A stretch of DNA of 64,000 nt from Flavobacteriales bacterium. Lineage in GTDB: Bacteria; Bacteroidota; Bacteroidia; Flavobacteriales_F; PHOS-HE28. The stretch lies in assembly GCA_019638115.1 (NCBI GenBank), contig JAHBUK010000003.1, forward strand, positions 62,001 to 126,000, given 5' to 3'. Every line of letters starts with the position of its first letter. Positions within the stretch are counted from its first letter, which is position 1. The notes beneath the pieces are model-generated. The model saw nothing but the letters and a program-made list of their open reading frames with translations. It had not been told where the DNA came from and did not search any database. Positions 1 to 8,090 of this stretch are shown piece after piece. The position numbers and the translations under genes are program-made.

Positions 1-633
1 ACCGCCGAGGTCCAGGTCTTGGATGGCGCGGGTGTAGTCGTCCAGCAAACCCTTCACGTGCGGCGATGGAAAGGGGATGCCGTAGCGCGCCACACAGGCC
101 TGGATGTTGGGGTTGAAGAGCAGCGCGATGAGGGCGTCCTGCACGGTGGGCACCACGATGGCGTCGTACACGAAGGGGTCGCGCGGGTCGCGGGCTTCGG
201 CCAGGCGGCGCTTCAGGTCCTGCTCCTCGGCCGCATCCAGTTCGTCCACGAAGAGCACCTCGAAATACTTGGGGCGCGGACGGCCATCCTCTTCCTCGCT
301 GGGGTGGTCGCTGGAGAGGCCCGGTTCACTGCGGAAGGCGCCGCTGGCCAGGGTGCGTGCGTGCTGCGCCACGGTCTGTTCGAGCGTGGCGAATTTGCCC
401 TCGGCGAAGAACGCGCGCAACTCGCGTATGGCCCCACAGCCGGGGAAGGCCCAGTAGCGCTCCAGCACTTCCAGGTCGCTGAGCAGAGACTCAACAGCCT
501 TGGTAGCCTGGCGCTGCTCGGTCTTCTTGGGGGCGGTTGCGAGTTGCTCGGTGGCGAGCTTCAGGCGGTCCCACGTGTAGTTGCGCAGGCGCGAAGCGTT
601 GAAGTGGGCCTGGGCTGTTTCGGTGCTGGACAT
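1..633 (-). CDS. N-terminal part of a large protein, possibly Orn/Lys/Arg decarboxylase-like (truncated by window edge)
   Basis: The minus strand reads open for 211 codons from an ATG at 633 to the left edge without a stop, so only the N-terminal part is present. The translation begins MSSTETAQAHFNASRLRNYT and later contains YFEVLFVDEL, RDPRDPFVYDAIVVPTVQDA and LLFNPNIQACVARYGIPFP. The last stretch resembles the N-terminal region that precedes the PLP-dependent domain in large Bacteroidota Orn/Lys/Arg decarboxylase-like proteins. That family call is from memory, and the catalytic PLP lysine region lies outside the window. Unbroken frame and codon use similar to the neighbours support a real gene. 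The gene is divergent from the DUF4143 ATPase at 851. Confidence 0.55.
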   Translation of the reverse strand, partial: MSSTETAQAHFNASRLRNYTWDRLKLATEQLATAPKKTEQRQATKAVESLLSDLEVLERYWAFPGCGAIRELRAFFAEGKFATLEQTVAQHARTLASGAFRSEPGLSSDHPSEEEDGRPRPKYFEVLFVDELDAAEEQDLKRRLAEARDPRDPFVYDAIVVPTVQDALIALLFNPNIQACVARYGIPFPSPHVKGLLDDYTRAIQDLDLGG

Positions 634-720
634 GCGGAATGCGAGTTGGGTGAAAGGTAGGAAGAGGGCATGCACGGCCGTGCGGGATCCCACCGGCAGC
701 GCCCGCCTGCCGGTAGGTAG

Positions 721-761
721 GTCGACCCATGTCATCCCGGCCTTGAGCCGGGAGGGTCGAC
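721..761. repeat. Nested hairpin (REP-like intergenic palindrome)
   Basis: Between the divergent genes, GTCGACC (721-727) pairs with GGTCGAC (755-761) and an inner stem TCCCGG (735-740) pairs with CCGGGA (748-753). The centre reads TCCCGGCCTTGAGCCGGGA, a form I recognise from dispersed REP-like elements in many genomes. The rest of 634-789 holds no convincing gene. Confidence 0.5.
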
Positions 762-789
762 CGCTCGGTGCTGCCACCACCATGCCCCC

Positions 790-855
790 ATCATGATCGG
801 CGAACGTAATCGCCGATTATTATGATATTTGGTGATTACAATCCCCGATCATGAT
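790..855. promoter_or_regulatory. Palindromic control region of the DUF4143 ATPase gene
   Basis: Three symmetric elements are packed into 66 bases. ATCATGATCGG (790-800) is repeated inverted as CCGATCATGAT (845-855), overlapping the ATG at 851. ATCGGCGA (796-803) is inverted as TCGCCGAT (810-817). TAATCGCCGATTA (807-819) is itself a perfect palindrome. GATATTTG at 824-831 is one base from the Bacteroidota -7 consensus TANNTTTG. The overlap of inverted repeats with promoter and start codon suggests repressor binding or autoregulation, which is inferred. Confidence 0.5.
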
Positions 856-1975
856 ACCCCGCATCCTCTCCGAACAGCTCGCCAAGCGCATGGGCGACCG
901 CAAGGCGCTGGTGCTGCTGGGGCCACGCCAGACCGGCAAGACCACCCTGATGGAGGCCCTTGTGGATAGCCGCGATGACGTGCTGCGGCTGGACTGCGAC
1001 GATCCCGAGGTACGCGGCAGGCTGGATACCATTACCCTGGCCGGATGGCGCGATCTGATCGGCAGCACACGCATTGTGTTCATCGACGAAGCCCAACGCA
1101 TTCCTGACATCGGCGTGAAGCTGAAGCTGGTGACCGATCGGCTGAAGGACGTGAAGCTGCTGGTGACCGGCTCATCCGCCCTGGAGTTGGCCAACGACCT
1201 TAACGAACCGCTCACCGGCCGCAAGTGGGAGTACGTGCTCCACCCCGTGGCGTGGAAGGAGTGGAGCGATCACGTGGGCGCCTTCGAGGCCGAGCGCGAC
1301 ATGGAGCAGCGCCTGGTGCTGGGCATGTATCCCGAGGTGCTCACCCATCCGCAGGATGCGCGCGAGCTGCTGCGCGAACTGGCCGGCAGCTACCTGTACC
1401 GCGACCTGCTCGGCTACAAGGGCATCCGCAAACCGGAGCTGCTGGAACAGCTGCTCCGTGCGCTGGCCCTGCAGCTCGGCAGCGAGGTGTCGCTCAACGA
1501 ACTGGCGCAGTTGCTGCGCGTGGACAAGGCCACCGTGGGCAGCTACATCGATCTGCTGGAGAAGGCCTTCATCATCTTCCGCCTGCCACCGTTGAAGCGC
1601 AACCTGCGCAACGAGGTTGCCACCACGCGCAAGGTGTACTTCGTGGACAACGGCATCCGCAACGCCATCATCGGCAACCTCGATGCCTTCGTGCTGCGCA
1701 CCGACCAGGGTGCGTTGTGGGAGAACTTCCTGATGGCCGAGCGCCGCAAGTGGATGGCCTACAGCAGTCCCTTCACGCGCATGTGGTTCTGGCGCACCGC
1801 TCAGCAGCAGGAGGTGGACCTGGTGGAGGAGGAGGGCAAGCAACTACGTGCCTTCGAGTTCAAGCTGGACCCCAAAGCGAAGGGCCGCATTCCCACCACC
1901 TTCAGCAAGGCTTATCCAACGGCCACTGCGGAAGTGGTACACCGGGGGAACTTTCGCAAGTTCCTCGGCGCCTGA
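851..1975 (+). CDS. AAA-type ATPase of the AAA_14/DUF4143 family
   Basis: This 374-residue protein carries a Walker A motif GPRQTGKT (about residues 24-31) and a Walker B segment RIVFIDEAQ (catalytic D79/E80), followed by LVTGSSALEL, the sensor-like motif of the family. The C-terminal half has a winged-helix-like segment (about 215-250) and a nuclease-fold-like DUF4143 end with VDLVEEEGKQLRAFEFKLD, resembling the D-ExK arrangement of restriction-like folds. Members are widespread in bacteria and archaea, and their role is not well established; they are often treated as stand-alone mobile or regulatory ATPases. Length is normal for the family. The gene is monocistronic, preceded by strong palindromes that overlap its start codon. 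Confidence 0.88.
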   Translation: MIPRILSEQLAKRMGDRKALVLLGPRQTGKTTLMEALVDSRDDVLRLDCDDPEVRGRLDTITLAGWRDLIGSTRIVFIDEAQRIPDIGVKLKLVTDRLKDVKLLVTGSSALELANDLNEPLTGRKWEYVLHPVAWKEWSDHVGAFEAERDMEQRLVLGMYPEVLTHPQDARELLRELAGSYLYRDLLGYKGIRKPELLEQLLRALALQLGSEVSLNELAQLLRVDKATVGSYIDLLEKAFIIFRLPPLKRNLRNEVATTRKVYFVDNGIRNAIIGNLDAFVLRTDQGALWENFLMAERRKWMAYSSPFTRMWFWRTAQQQEVDLVEEEGKQLRAFEFKLDPKAKGRIPTTFSKAYPTATAEVVHRGNFRKFLGA

Positions 1976-2075
1976 TCATGCGGCATGGTCCAATGCCGCG
2001 TGTTCCAACGCGCGTTGAAGTCAGCTGCTGAGCGCATTATTTGCGCCTGCCCCAAGTGCTCCCGCACCCACTCCT

Positions 2076-2711
2076 TCACAACAAACCCAGCCGCCGCACC
2101 AGGCCGATCACATCCTCGCGGTCCAGGTCCAGGTGTTCGGCCTGCATGCCGGCTTGGCGTGCGCCTTCCACGTGCTGCGGCGAATCGTCTATGAAGAGCG
2201 TGTGCGCGGCATCGGCGCCGTGCTGCTGCAACACGTGCCGGAAGATGGCCGTGTGCGGTTTGCGCATGCCCAGCTCGCAGCTGTAGTAGGCCGCAGTGAA
2301 CAGGCTCTTGAAGTCGGTCACGCCGTTCTCCTGGGCAATGATGGCCTCGAAAGCGGGCACGTGGATGGCGTTGGTGTTGCTGAGCAGCAGCACGGGGTAG
2401 CGCTCGCGTAACTCGGCCACCAGCGCCAATCGTTCAGCGGGTATGCTGCCGAGCATGGCGTTCCAGCAGGCATCGATCTCGGCATCGGGCAGCGGGCTGC
2501 TCAGCAGCCCACGCACCGCATTGCGAAAGCCTGCGGGGCTCAATTCGCCGGTCTCGAAACGGTCGAAGATGTCCGTCTGCTTTGCCTTGGAGTAAGCTTG
2601 CTCGAAGTCGGGAATGCCGCGTTCCGCGAAGGCTTTGGCGCTGGCCGTGTAATCCACATCGATCAGCACACCGCCGAGGTCGAGCACCAGGGTACGTATG
2701 GTGGGGCGCAT
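2076..2711 (-). CDS. HAD-superfamily hydrolase (haloacid dehalogenase-like, subfamily IA)
   Basis: From the ATG at 2711 the protein has about 211 residues; an in-frame TTG three codons upstream is a less likely start. HAD motif I is LVLDLGGVLIDVD near the N-terminus (nucleophile and acid-base Asp), motif II is LLLSNTN, the conserved Lys lies in MRKPHTAIF, and motif III is FIDDSPQHVEGA. This is the arrangement of YihX/epoxide-hydrolase-N-like phosphatases acting on small phosphorylated substrates. The substrate cannot be told from sequence. The gene is encoded just downstream of the DUF5715-like gene on the same strand (16-bp gap), so the two may be co-transcribed. Confidence 0.85.
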   Translation of the reverse strand: MRPTIRTLVLDLGGVLIDVDYTASAKAFAERGIPDFEQAYSKAKQTDIFDRFETGELSPAGFRNAVRGLLSSPLPDAEIDACWNAMLGSIPAERLALVAELRERYPVLLLSNTNAIHVPAFEAIIAQENGVTDFKSLFTAAYYSCELGMRKPHTAIFRHVLQQHGADAAHTLFIDDSPQHVEGARQAGMQAEHLDLDREDVIGLVRRLGLL

Positions 2712-2726
2712 GGGCGGCAAAGCTAT

Positions 2727-3557
2727 TCAGCGGCATACGCTGAGGTGGTAGCAGGCTTGCTGGGCCTCGCGCGTGGCGAAGATGCGCTTGTCCACCTGCC
2801 TCATTTCGTGGATCACTTCGGCCAGGGTCTCGGCCAGGAAGACCTGCTGGCAGGCGGCCAGCTCAAGCGTCTCGCCCGTGGCGGAAAGGAAACGCATGTA
2901 GGAGATGTCCAGCGAGGTGCCGTGGGTGTGCGGTGCATCCACATCCTTGGTGGCGTTCACGTTGGATCGGCCCAGGTTGCGCTGGTCCTTGCGGGTGCGC
3001 AACAGGCTGGTCACCTTCAGGCGAGCATGCGCCACATCGCTGTTGGCGATCTTCTGTTTGAAGCGCTTGCCGATGTCCAACAGCACCTGGTGTGCGACCG
3101 GGGTGAGGTAAGGGTGTCCATGGGCCATTTCCTGCACCACCAAGGCTTCGTTGTCGTCCACGCGCTTCAAGCCGGAACGTCCGCTTGCCAGGGCGCGGTC
3201 CAGCGCTTGCTCGTCGGCCAGCGGTGCTATCCCCGATGCCTGCGAGAGCTTCTTGTAGTCGGGCAGGCGGTCCTTCAGGTGTTTGCTGAAGTGTTTGAAC
3301 GGGTAGCGTTTGCAATCCACCGGACCGGGAGCCGGTGTTGCCACTTCGGCGGGAGCTTCCGCGATAGGTGCCCCGCCGCTGCAGGTGCGCATCAACGCTG
3401 CTGTGATGAAGGCGAGCACACCAAGCAGGATAAGGATACGCTTGGGGCTGTACCGTCTGCGCTTGGGTGCTGGCGCGGTGGCCATATGCCGATCGGCCTG
3501 CTGCCCTGTTGCGCGTGGGCTGTTGCTGCGTGGTGCTTGTGTTCCGTTGGCTGCCAT
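2727..3557 (-). CDS. Membrane-anchored DUF5715-like protein (M15-peptidase-like fold)
   Basis: The N-terminus is basic (PKRRRYSPKR) and followed by one transmembrane helix (ILILLGVLAFITAALM), so the bulk is predicted periplasmic. The C-terminal half has SLLRTRKDQRNLGRSN, then a HTHGTSLDIS motif, like the zinc-binding HxxGxxxD of M15/VanY-type peptidases and the DUF5715 family. A cell-wall-related function is inferred. I chose the ATG at 3557 (276 aa). A second ATG at 3485 would still keep the basic segment and the helix. The gene lies head-to-head with the tRNA gene. Confidence 0.7.
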   Translation of the reverse strand: MAANGTQAPRSNSPRATGQQADRHMATAPAPKRRRYSPKRILILLGVLAFITAALMRTCSGGAPIAEAPAEVATPAPGPVDCKRYPFKHFSKHLKDRLPDYKKLSQASGIAPLADEQALDRALASGRSGLKRVDDNEALVVQEMAHGHPYLTPVAHQVLLDIGKRFKQKIANSDVAHARLKVTSLLRTRKDQRNLGRSNVNATKDVDAPHTHGTSLDISYMRFLSATGETLELAACQQVFLAETLAEVIHEMRQVDKRIFATREAQQACYHLSVCR

Positions 3558-3659
3558 GCCGAATGGGCTGGTGAGGGGTGCAAGGGTATGGCGCACGCCC
3601 TCTTCTTCGGGCCGCAAATCTATTGGTGGCGCTCGCTGGCCTATTTTCGCCGCCCGACC

Positions 3660-3732
3660 GGGCCCATAGCTCAGCGGTCAGAGCAGGGGACTCATAATCC
3701 CTTGGTCGTAGGTTCAAATCCTACTGGGCCCA
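3660..3732 (+). tRNA. tRNA with CAU anticodon (Ile2-like, or elongator Met)
   Basis: A full 73-nt cloverleaf can be drawn. Acceptor GGGCCCA (3660-3666) pairs with TGGGCCC (3725-3731), with discriminator A at 3732. The D arm is GCTC/GAGC, the anticodon stem GGGGA/TCCCT carries loop CTCATAA, and the T arm is GTAGG-TTCAAAT-CCTAC. The anticodon is CAU. The anticodon arm and the following TTGGTCG resemble bacterial tRNA-Ile2 (lysidine-modified, ileX type) more than elongator tRNA-Met, but I cannot settle this by eye. CCA is not encoded. Confidence 0.93.
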
Positions 3733-3736
3733 CTTC

Positions 3737-3774
3737 AGCCCGCCATACCAGGCAACTGGGTGGCGGGCTTTTTC
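3737..3774 (+). terminator. Rho-independent terminator after the tRNA
   Basis: GCCCGCCA (3738-3745) pairs perfectly with TGGCGGGC (3761-3768), extended by an A-T pair and followed by TTTTTC. It ends tRNA transcription and could also work for the convergent gene ending at 3782. Confidence 0.85.
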
Positions 3775-3781
3775 TTGCCCG

Positions 3782-5590
3782 TCAATAGGGGTTCACGGCC
3801 TGCACGCGCACGAATAGGTCGTCCATCAGCAGGCGGCTGCGCAGCTCCTGGTTCCACAAGTAGAAGGCCACCTCCTCGTCGGGTTTCAGCGCAGGCAAAG
3901 GCAGGCGGAAGAAGAGGCGGCGCCAGTGCGCATCGCGATCGCCAGGCACCGGGTTTATGCGGAAAGAGTAATAGAAGGTGGCGCTATCGCCCTTTGTTAT
4001 GGTGACCACGCCCAAGGTGTTGAAGGAGTCGCCGGCCTTCTCCTCGTAGCGCATCACGGAGGCTTCCAGGTACAGCTCTTGCCCGCTCGGCAGGCTGCCC
4101 ACTGGTGCGCGGAACATGGTGCCGAACTCGATGGTGTCGTTGAACACGCATACCCGTCGCCCGCTGTATGCGCGGTCGTCCCATACTATGTGGCCGTGCT
4201 GCCAGTAGCGCGAGGGCCGCTCCTCCAGGTCGGTGGCCTCCTGCAGCACGGTGCGCATGCCCTTGGGGTGGAAGGGCGGTCCTTGGTCGATACCGCCCAC
4301 GCGCTCGGCCCGTTCGCTGCCGAAACGCAGGAAGGTGTGCTGGTACTTCTCGCGGTCCATGCTCTCGCGGTCCAGGATGCCTTGGTGGTACTGCGTGAAT
4401 TGCGCCAGATGCAGCGCGATGCAGAGCAGTATGAAGAGGCGCGCGGCGAGCCATGTGCGCACAGAGGCACGGTGCAGTACAAGCGCCATGGGGATGAAGA
4501 GCACGGGGTAGTGATCGATGAACACGCGGCTGCCGAAACCGCTGCCGTAGTACCAGATCCACCAGCTGGAGATCACGTAGAGGTTGATGGCCCAGTAGGC
4601 CAGCACGGCAACACCACGCACCCGGTCGCGGCGCAGGAGCAGGAAGGCGCAGAGGGCGGGCAACAACAACAAGGGTGTCCACAGGAAGAGCCCGCGCCGC
4701 CAGCTGAAGAGCACGTTCATCACTTCCGGGCGGTCCCAATGGAAACCCTCGCTGCGGTAGCCCCACTCGAACCAGTTGCCGGTCTGGGCGTGCCACAGCA
4801 GGGGCTGTAAGAAAACCACAGCGGCACCGGTGATCACGGCCAGCAGCAGCATCCACGGGTGGCGGAAGAGGCGTTGCAGCAGGGGCCAGGTGGCACTGCC
4901 GGCCACCACGGGCAGGGCCAGCAGCACCAGTCCGTTCACGGGGCGGATCAGTACGATGAGGCCCAGCAACGCAGCGGCCGCCACCACCCATGCCGCGCGC
5001 GCACCGGTGGCCAGTTTGTGCATCACCAGCAGCAGTGCGCTGATGGTGCAGAAGGAGTACACGTGCGACCAGCCCGCCTGCACGGCCGCGTATTGCAGCA
5101 GCGTGCTTCCCAGGCCCATGGATACCAAGGTCCAGGCCACCACCCGCTCGCTCACACCCATGCGCAACAGCAGCGCCCGCAAGGCCAGCAGGCCCAGCAG
5201 CAGGTACACCCAGCCGCCGATGCTGATCGCTTTCTGCTCGTAGACGCTGAGGCCATCGTGCGGCACCTTGGGGTCGCCCAACGCCTGGTCATGGCCGATC
5301 AGGAACCAGGGCGCCATCATCACGCTGGTGCCGCAGAAGTACTTGTTGAGCGTGCCGGTGGGCGTGTGGTGGATGTATTCCCAGGCATCGGGTTCGTGGC
5401 CCAGGTCGTTGCGGATGAAAAGGGCCTGCAGGTAGCCGTAGTAGCCCTTGGCATCGCTGCGGATGGTCTGTTTCCAGCCCTCGCCATCGGTGCCCTTCCA
5501 CAGCACCACGGCCGTTACCAATGCGCTGAACAGCGTTACCGCAAGGGCCGCCATAAAGGAGTGGGATCGGAACCGGTTGGTGAGCTGCAT
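3782..5590 (-). CDS. Polytopic membrane protein, GT39/ArnT-like glycosyltransferase with C-terminal beta domain
   Basis: The protein has about 602 residues from the ATG at 5590. The open frame continues upstream to 5962, but that part lies antisense to galE and is not coding. After a first helix (ALAVTLFSALVTAVVLW) there is a periplasmic loop with RSDAKGYYGYLQAL, reminiscent of the acidic first loop of dolichyl-phosphate-mannose or lipid-linked sugar transferases. About ten further hydrophobic helices follow. The last 150 residues (from about RVCVFNDTIEFGTMF) are soluble and beta-rich, like a jelly-roll carbohydrate-binding domain. Transfer of sugars from a lipid carrier is inferred from topology, not from a diagnostic motif. 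The gene is divergent from galE with an 85-bp gap. Confidence 0.7.
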   Translation of the reverse strand: MQLTNRFRSHSFMAALAVTLFSALVTAVVLWKGTDGEGWKQTIRSDAKGYYGYLQALFIRNDLGHEPDAWEYIHHTPTGTLNKYFCGTSVMMAPWFLIGHDQALGDPKVPHDGLSVYEQKAISIGGWVYLLLGLLALRALLLRMGVSERVVAWTLVSMGLGSTLLQYAAVQAGWSHVYSFCTISALLLVMHKLATGARAAWVVAAAALLGLIVLIRPVNGLVLLALPVVAGSATWPLLQRLFRHPWMLLLAVITGAAVVFLQPLLWHAQTGNWFEWGYRSEGFHWDRPEVMNVLFSWRRGLFLWTPLLLLPALCAFLLLRRDRVRGVAVLAYWAINLYVISSWWIWYYGSGFGSRVFIDHYPVLFIPMALVLHRASVRTWLAARLFILLCIALHLAQFTQYHQGILDRESMDREKYQHTFLRFGSERAERVGGIDQGPPFHPKGMRTVLQEATDLEERPSRYWQHGHIVWDDRAYSGRRVCVFNDTIEFGTMFRAPVGSLPSGQELYLEASVMRYEEKAGDSFNTLGVVTITKGDSATFYYSFRINPVPGDRDAHWRRLFFRLPLPALKPDEEVAFYLWNQELRSRLLMDDLFVRVQAVNPY

Positions 5591-5675
5591 GTGGATCGGG
5601 GCCGTGAAGATGGCACGCGGCGGGCATTGTAGCGCTGCGTGGATGCTTTCGGTGCCAAGCCGCATCTTTGACCAC

Positions 5676-6692
5676 ATGAAGAAAGTGTTGGTAACCGGCG
5701 GCGCCGGCTTCATCGGTTCGCATACCGTGGTGGAATTGGTGCTCGCCGGTTTCGAGCCCATCATCGTGGACGATCTGAGGAACAGCGAGGAGCGTGCCTT
5801 GGATGGCATTGCCAAGATCCTGGGCAGGACACCCACCTTCCACCGGTTGGATTGTGCCGACGCTGTGGCCATGGATGCCGTGTTCCGCGCAGAAGGCGCC
5901 GTGCACGGGGTGATCCATTTCGCAGCGGACAAAGCTGTTGGTGAAAGCGTGGCGAACCCCATGAAGTACTACCGGAACAATGTGGGTTCGTTGATGAACC
6001 TCCTGGGCGTGATGGATGCCCACGGGGTGCATCGCATCGTGTTCAGTTCCAGCTGCACCGTGTATGGCCAGCCCGATGCGAACCCGGTTACCGAGGATGC
6101 TCCCGATCGCAAGGCAGCATCGCCCTACGGCTTCACCAAAGTGGCGTGTGAGCAGATGCTCCGCGATCAATGCCACGCCGATCGCCGGTTACGTGCCGTG
6201 CTGCTCCGCTATTTCAACCCGGTGGGCGCACACCCCTCGGGCCACATCGGCGAACTGCCGCTTGGCGTGCCCAACAACCTGGTGCCCTATGTAACACAGA
6301 CGGCTGCCGGGTTGCGCGACCACCTCACCGTGAACGGTTCTGATTATGCCACTTCGGATGGCAGCTGTGTGCGGGACTACATACACGTTGTGGACCTTGC
6401 ACATGCCCACGTGCGCGCATTGCAATGGATGGAAGAGCATGATCCGCCGGTGTGCGAGGTCTTCAACATCGGAACCGGCAATGGCAATTCGGTGCTGGAG
6501 GTGATCGAGGAATTCCGCAAGGTGAACAACGTGGACCTGCCGGTTGTGATGGGCCCGCGTCGCGCCGGTGATGTGGAGAGCGTATATGCCGATACCACCA
6601 AATGCCGAACGGTGCTGGGCTGGCAGGCCGAACGCAGCTTGGGCGATGCCATGCGCGACGCGTGGAATTGGCAGCTTCAATTGAAGCGCTGA
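5676..6692 (+). CDS. galE: UDP-glucose 4-epimerase
   Basis: This 338-residue short-chain dehydrogenase family protein starts at the ATG at 5676 (MKKVLVTGGAGFIGSH), with the NAD-binding GxxGxxG at residues 7-13. Other GalE signatures are HFAADKAVGESV, a VFSSSCTVYG strand carrying the catalytic Ser/Thr, the YxxxK catalytic pair in SPYGFTK, RYFNPVGAHPSG, and a C-terminal GTGNGNSVLEVIEEF with RRAGDV for UDP binding. It interconverts UDP-glucose and UDP-galactose for surface polysaccharide and Leloir metabolism. Length and motif order are standard. Confidence 0.96.
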   Translation: MKKVLVTGGAGFIGSHTVVELVLAGFEPIIVDDLRNSEERALDGIAKILGRTPTFHRLDCADAVAMDAVFRAEGAVHGVIHFAADKAVGESVANPMKYYRNNVGSLMNLLGVMDAHGVHRIVFSSSCTVYGQPDANPVTEDAPDRKAASPYGFTKVACEQMLRDQCHADRRLRAVLLRYFNPVGAHPSGHIGELPLGVPNNLVPYVTQTAAGLRDHLTVNGSDYATSDGSCVRDYIHVVDLAHAHVRALQWMEEHDPPVCEVFNIGTGNGNSVLEVIEEFRKVNNVDLPVVMGPRRAGDVESVYADTTKCRTVLGWQAERSLGDAMRDAWNWQLQLKR

Positions 6693-6708
6693 GGCAGCAG
6701 GCCGGTTG

Positions 6709-7326
6709 CTACAGTGTGATGCCCTGTACCACGGCCGTATAGGTACAAGCGGCACCAAGCAAGCCTCCGCAAAGCACTTGTGCTTCGCTGTGGTCGCTGC
6801 TCATAAGGCGCGCAGTGCCCAGCATTCCGCCTACCACTATGAGCAAGGCCAGCAAGGGCACCAGGGGAAGTGCGTGCTGTTGTGCCAGTCCGGCAAGCGC
6901 CCCAATGGCACCGCCCATGCCCACCATATGCGCACTGATCTTCCACCACAATGTGATGAGCGTGGTTAGTGATAGCGCCGCGAAAGCACCGGTGAACAAT
7001 GCGAGCAATGGATGATGAAGCATGGAGCGGCTCAGCAAATACCAGGTGAGGCCGTAGTAGAAAAGCGTGAGCGTATAGGGAAGGATACGTTCCTGCCTGC
7101 GGGGCATGGTGAGGCTGCTGATGGCGCCGGCCCGAATGAGCAGCAAGGTGCTGGTGAGCGGGAAGGCGATGGTCATCAGGGCCACCAACCCGAGCAGGAT
7201 CAGCCGCCGGTCCTCATCGAGAAAATACCCGATGTGCGGGTCGAAGCGCATGGCAAGCCACAGCGTGATCACCGGCATCAGCAAGGGGTGCAGGAGCACG
7301 GAGAGGGTGTGGGCGAGGGAACGCAA
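6709..7326 (-). CDS. PAP2-like integral membrane protein
   Basis: The protein has about 205 residues with five or six hydrophobic helices and the segment WWKISAHMVGMGGAIGAL, typical of small PAP2-like membrane proteins of Flavobacteria (a KxSxHM..G core, not the full acid phosphatase triad). Phosphatase activity is therefore uncertain. The start is unusual. The family-like N-terminus (LAHTLSVLLHPLLMPV) can only be included by using a TTG at 7326; the first ATG is at 7278 inside it. Directly upstream lies a run of ten G/C bases and then a heptamer repeat array, suggesting that the original 5' end has been overwritten. Confidence 0.7.
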   Translation of the reverse strand: MRSLAHTLSVLLHPLLMPVITLWLAMRFDPHIGYFLDEDRRLILLGLVALMTIAFPLTSTLLLIRAGAISSLTMPRRQERILPYTLTLFYYGLTWYLLSRSMLHHPLLALFTGAFAALSLTTLITLWWKISAHMVGMGGAIGALAGLAQQHALPLVPLLALLIVVGGMLGTARLMSSDHSEAQVLCGGLLGAACTYTAVVQGITL

Positions 7327-7617
7327 GGGGGGGGGGAGTGGCGAGTAGGGGAGTAGCGAGTGTCGAGTGGGTGAGTGGCGAGTGATGAGTGGCGAGTGGT
7401 GAGTGATGAGTAGGGGAGTAGCGAGTGTCGAGTGGGCTAGTGGCGAGTGGCGAGTGGGCGAGTGTCGAGTGGCGAGTGATGAGTGGGCTAGTGGCGAGTG
7501 GCGAGTGATGAGTGGGCGAGTGGGTGAGTGGGTGAGTGGCGAGTAGCGAGTGGGCGAGTGGCGAGTGATGATTAGGGGAGTAGCGAGTGATGGGTAGCGA
7601 TGTGGGTTAGTGGCGAG
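7327..7617. repeat. Deca-G tract plus GAGTGGC-type heptamer array (left of four-helix-bundle gene)
   Basis: After ten Gs (7327-7336) about 280 bases consist of 7-bp units GAGTGGC, GAGTGAT, GAGTGTC, GAGTAGC and GAGTGGG in irregular order. The 7-bp period excludes a conserved reading frame. The array ends at the stop codon of the four-helix-bundle gene. No promoter, RNA gene or CRISPR-like spacer is visible. Confidence 0.9.
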
Positions 7618-7620
7618 CTG

Positions 7621-8037
7621 TCAGGGCATCCAGAGGGTGCTGAGTTTTACCCAGATGCCGAGCAGGACCAGGCCGCCGGGTAGCTTGTCCCATTTGCCGG
7701 ACTTTTTCTTTATGTAGGTGCGGAGCAGGCGTGAAACCTCATCTTGGAGGGAGAGCATTTCCTCTACTGCCTCGGGTGTGAAGTAGGCCCTGCGTTTGGC
7801 CAGGATCAGCATGGAGTGGACTTCGTTGCAAGATCCCTTGGCGATCCACAGATACCTGAGCTGGTTTGCCGGAGTAGGCATCTCGTAGCCTTCTGCCAGG
7901 TTGTTGCAGATGGACAATGCGGCCCTGAAGAGTTGGTCCTTGAAACCGAAGTTCTTGCTGTTCGCAAGTGCAATATCAACGGCCTCGTTCAGGAGCATAC
8001 CGCGCTGCCAGGCCAGGGAGTCCTCAAAGCTTTTCAT
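7621..8037 (-). CDS. Four-helix-bundle protein (S23 / TIGR02436 family)
   Basis: This 138-residue protein shows the family pattern: LAWQRGMLLNEAVDIAL, then FGFKDQLFRAALSICNNLAEGY (the helix 2 FGxxxQLxRAAxSIxxNLAEG signature) and YLWIAKGSCNEVHSMLILA. Relatives are found as ORFs inside 23S rRNA intervening sequences, and the fold is shared with Avd of diversity-generating retroelements. No reverse transcriptase or template/variable repeat pair is seen here. The last 25 residues (LPGGLVLLGIWVKLSTLWMP) are an atypical hydrophobic tail ending at the repeat array. Both sides of the gene are occupied by the same heptamer repeat family. Confidence 0.9.
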   Translation of the reverse strand: MKSFEDSLAWQRGMLLNEAVDIALANSKNFGFKDQLFRAALSICNNLAEGYEMPTPANQLRYLWIAKGSCNEVHSMLILAKRRAYFTPEAVEEMLSLQDEVSRLLRTYIKKKSGKWDKLPGGLVLLGIWVKLSTLWMP

Positions 8038-8090
8038 AGCGTTGGTCGTTAGGGGGTTAACGCAAGGCTACAGGTTTTTGGGGGGTTGGG

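Noticed and set aside
5591-5962. N-terminal extension of the membrane glycosyltransferase-like protein
   Set aside because: This part of the frame lies wholly antisense to galE and its leader. The ATG at 5590 gives a sensible membrane N-terminus.
7621-8037. Avd of a diversity-generating retroelement
   Set aside because: The fold family is related, but no reverse transcriptase and no template/variable repeat pair with adenine-specific differences exists in the window.
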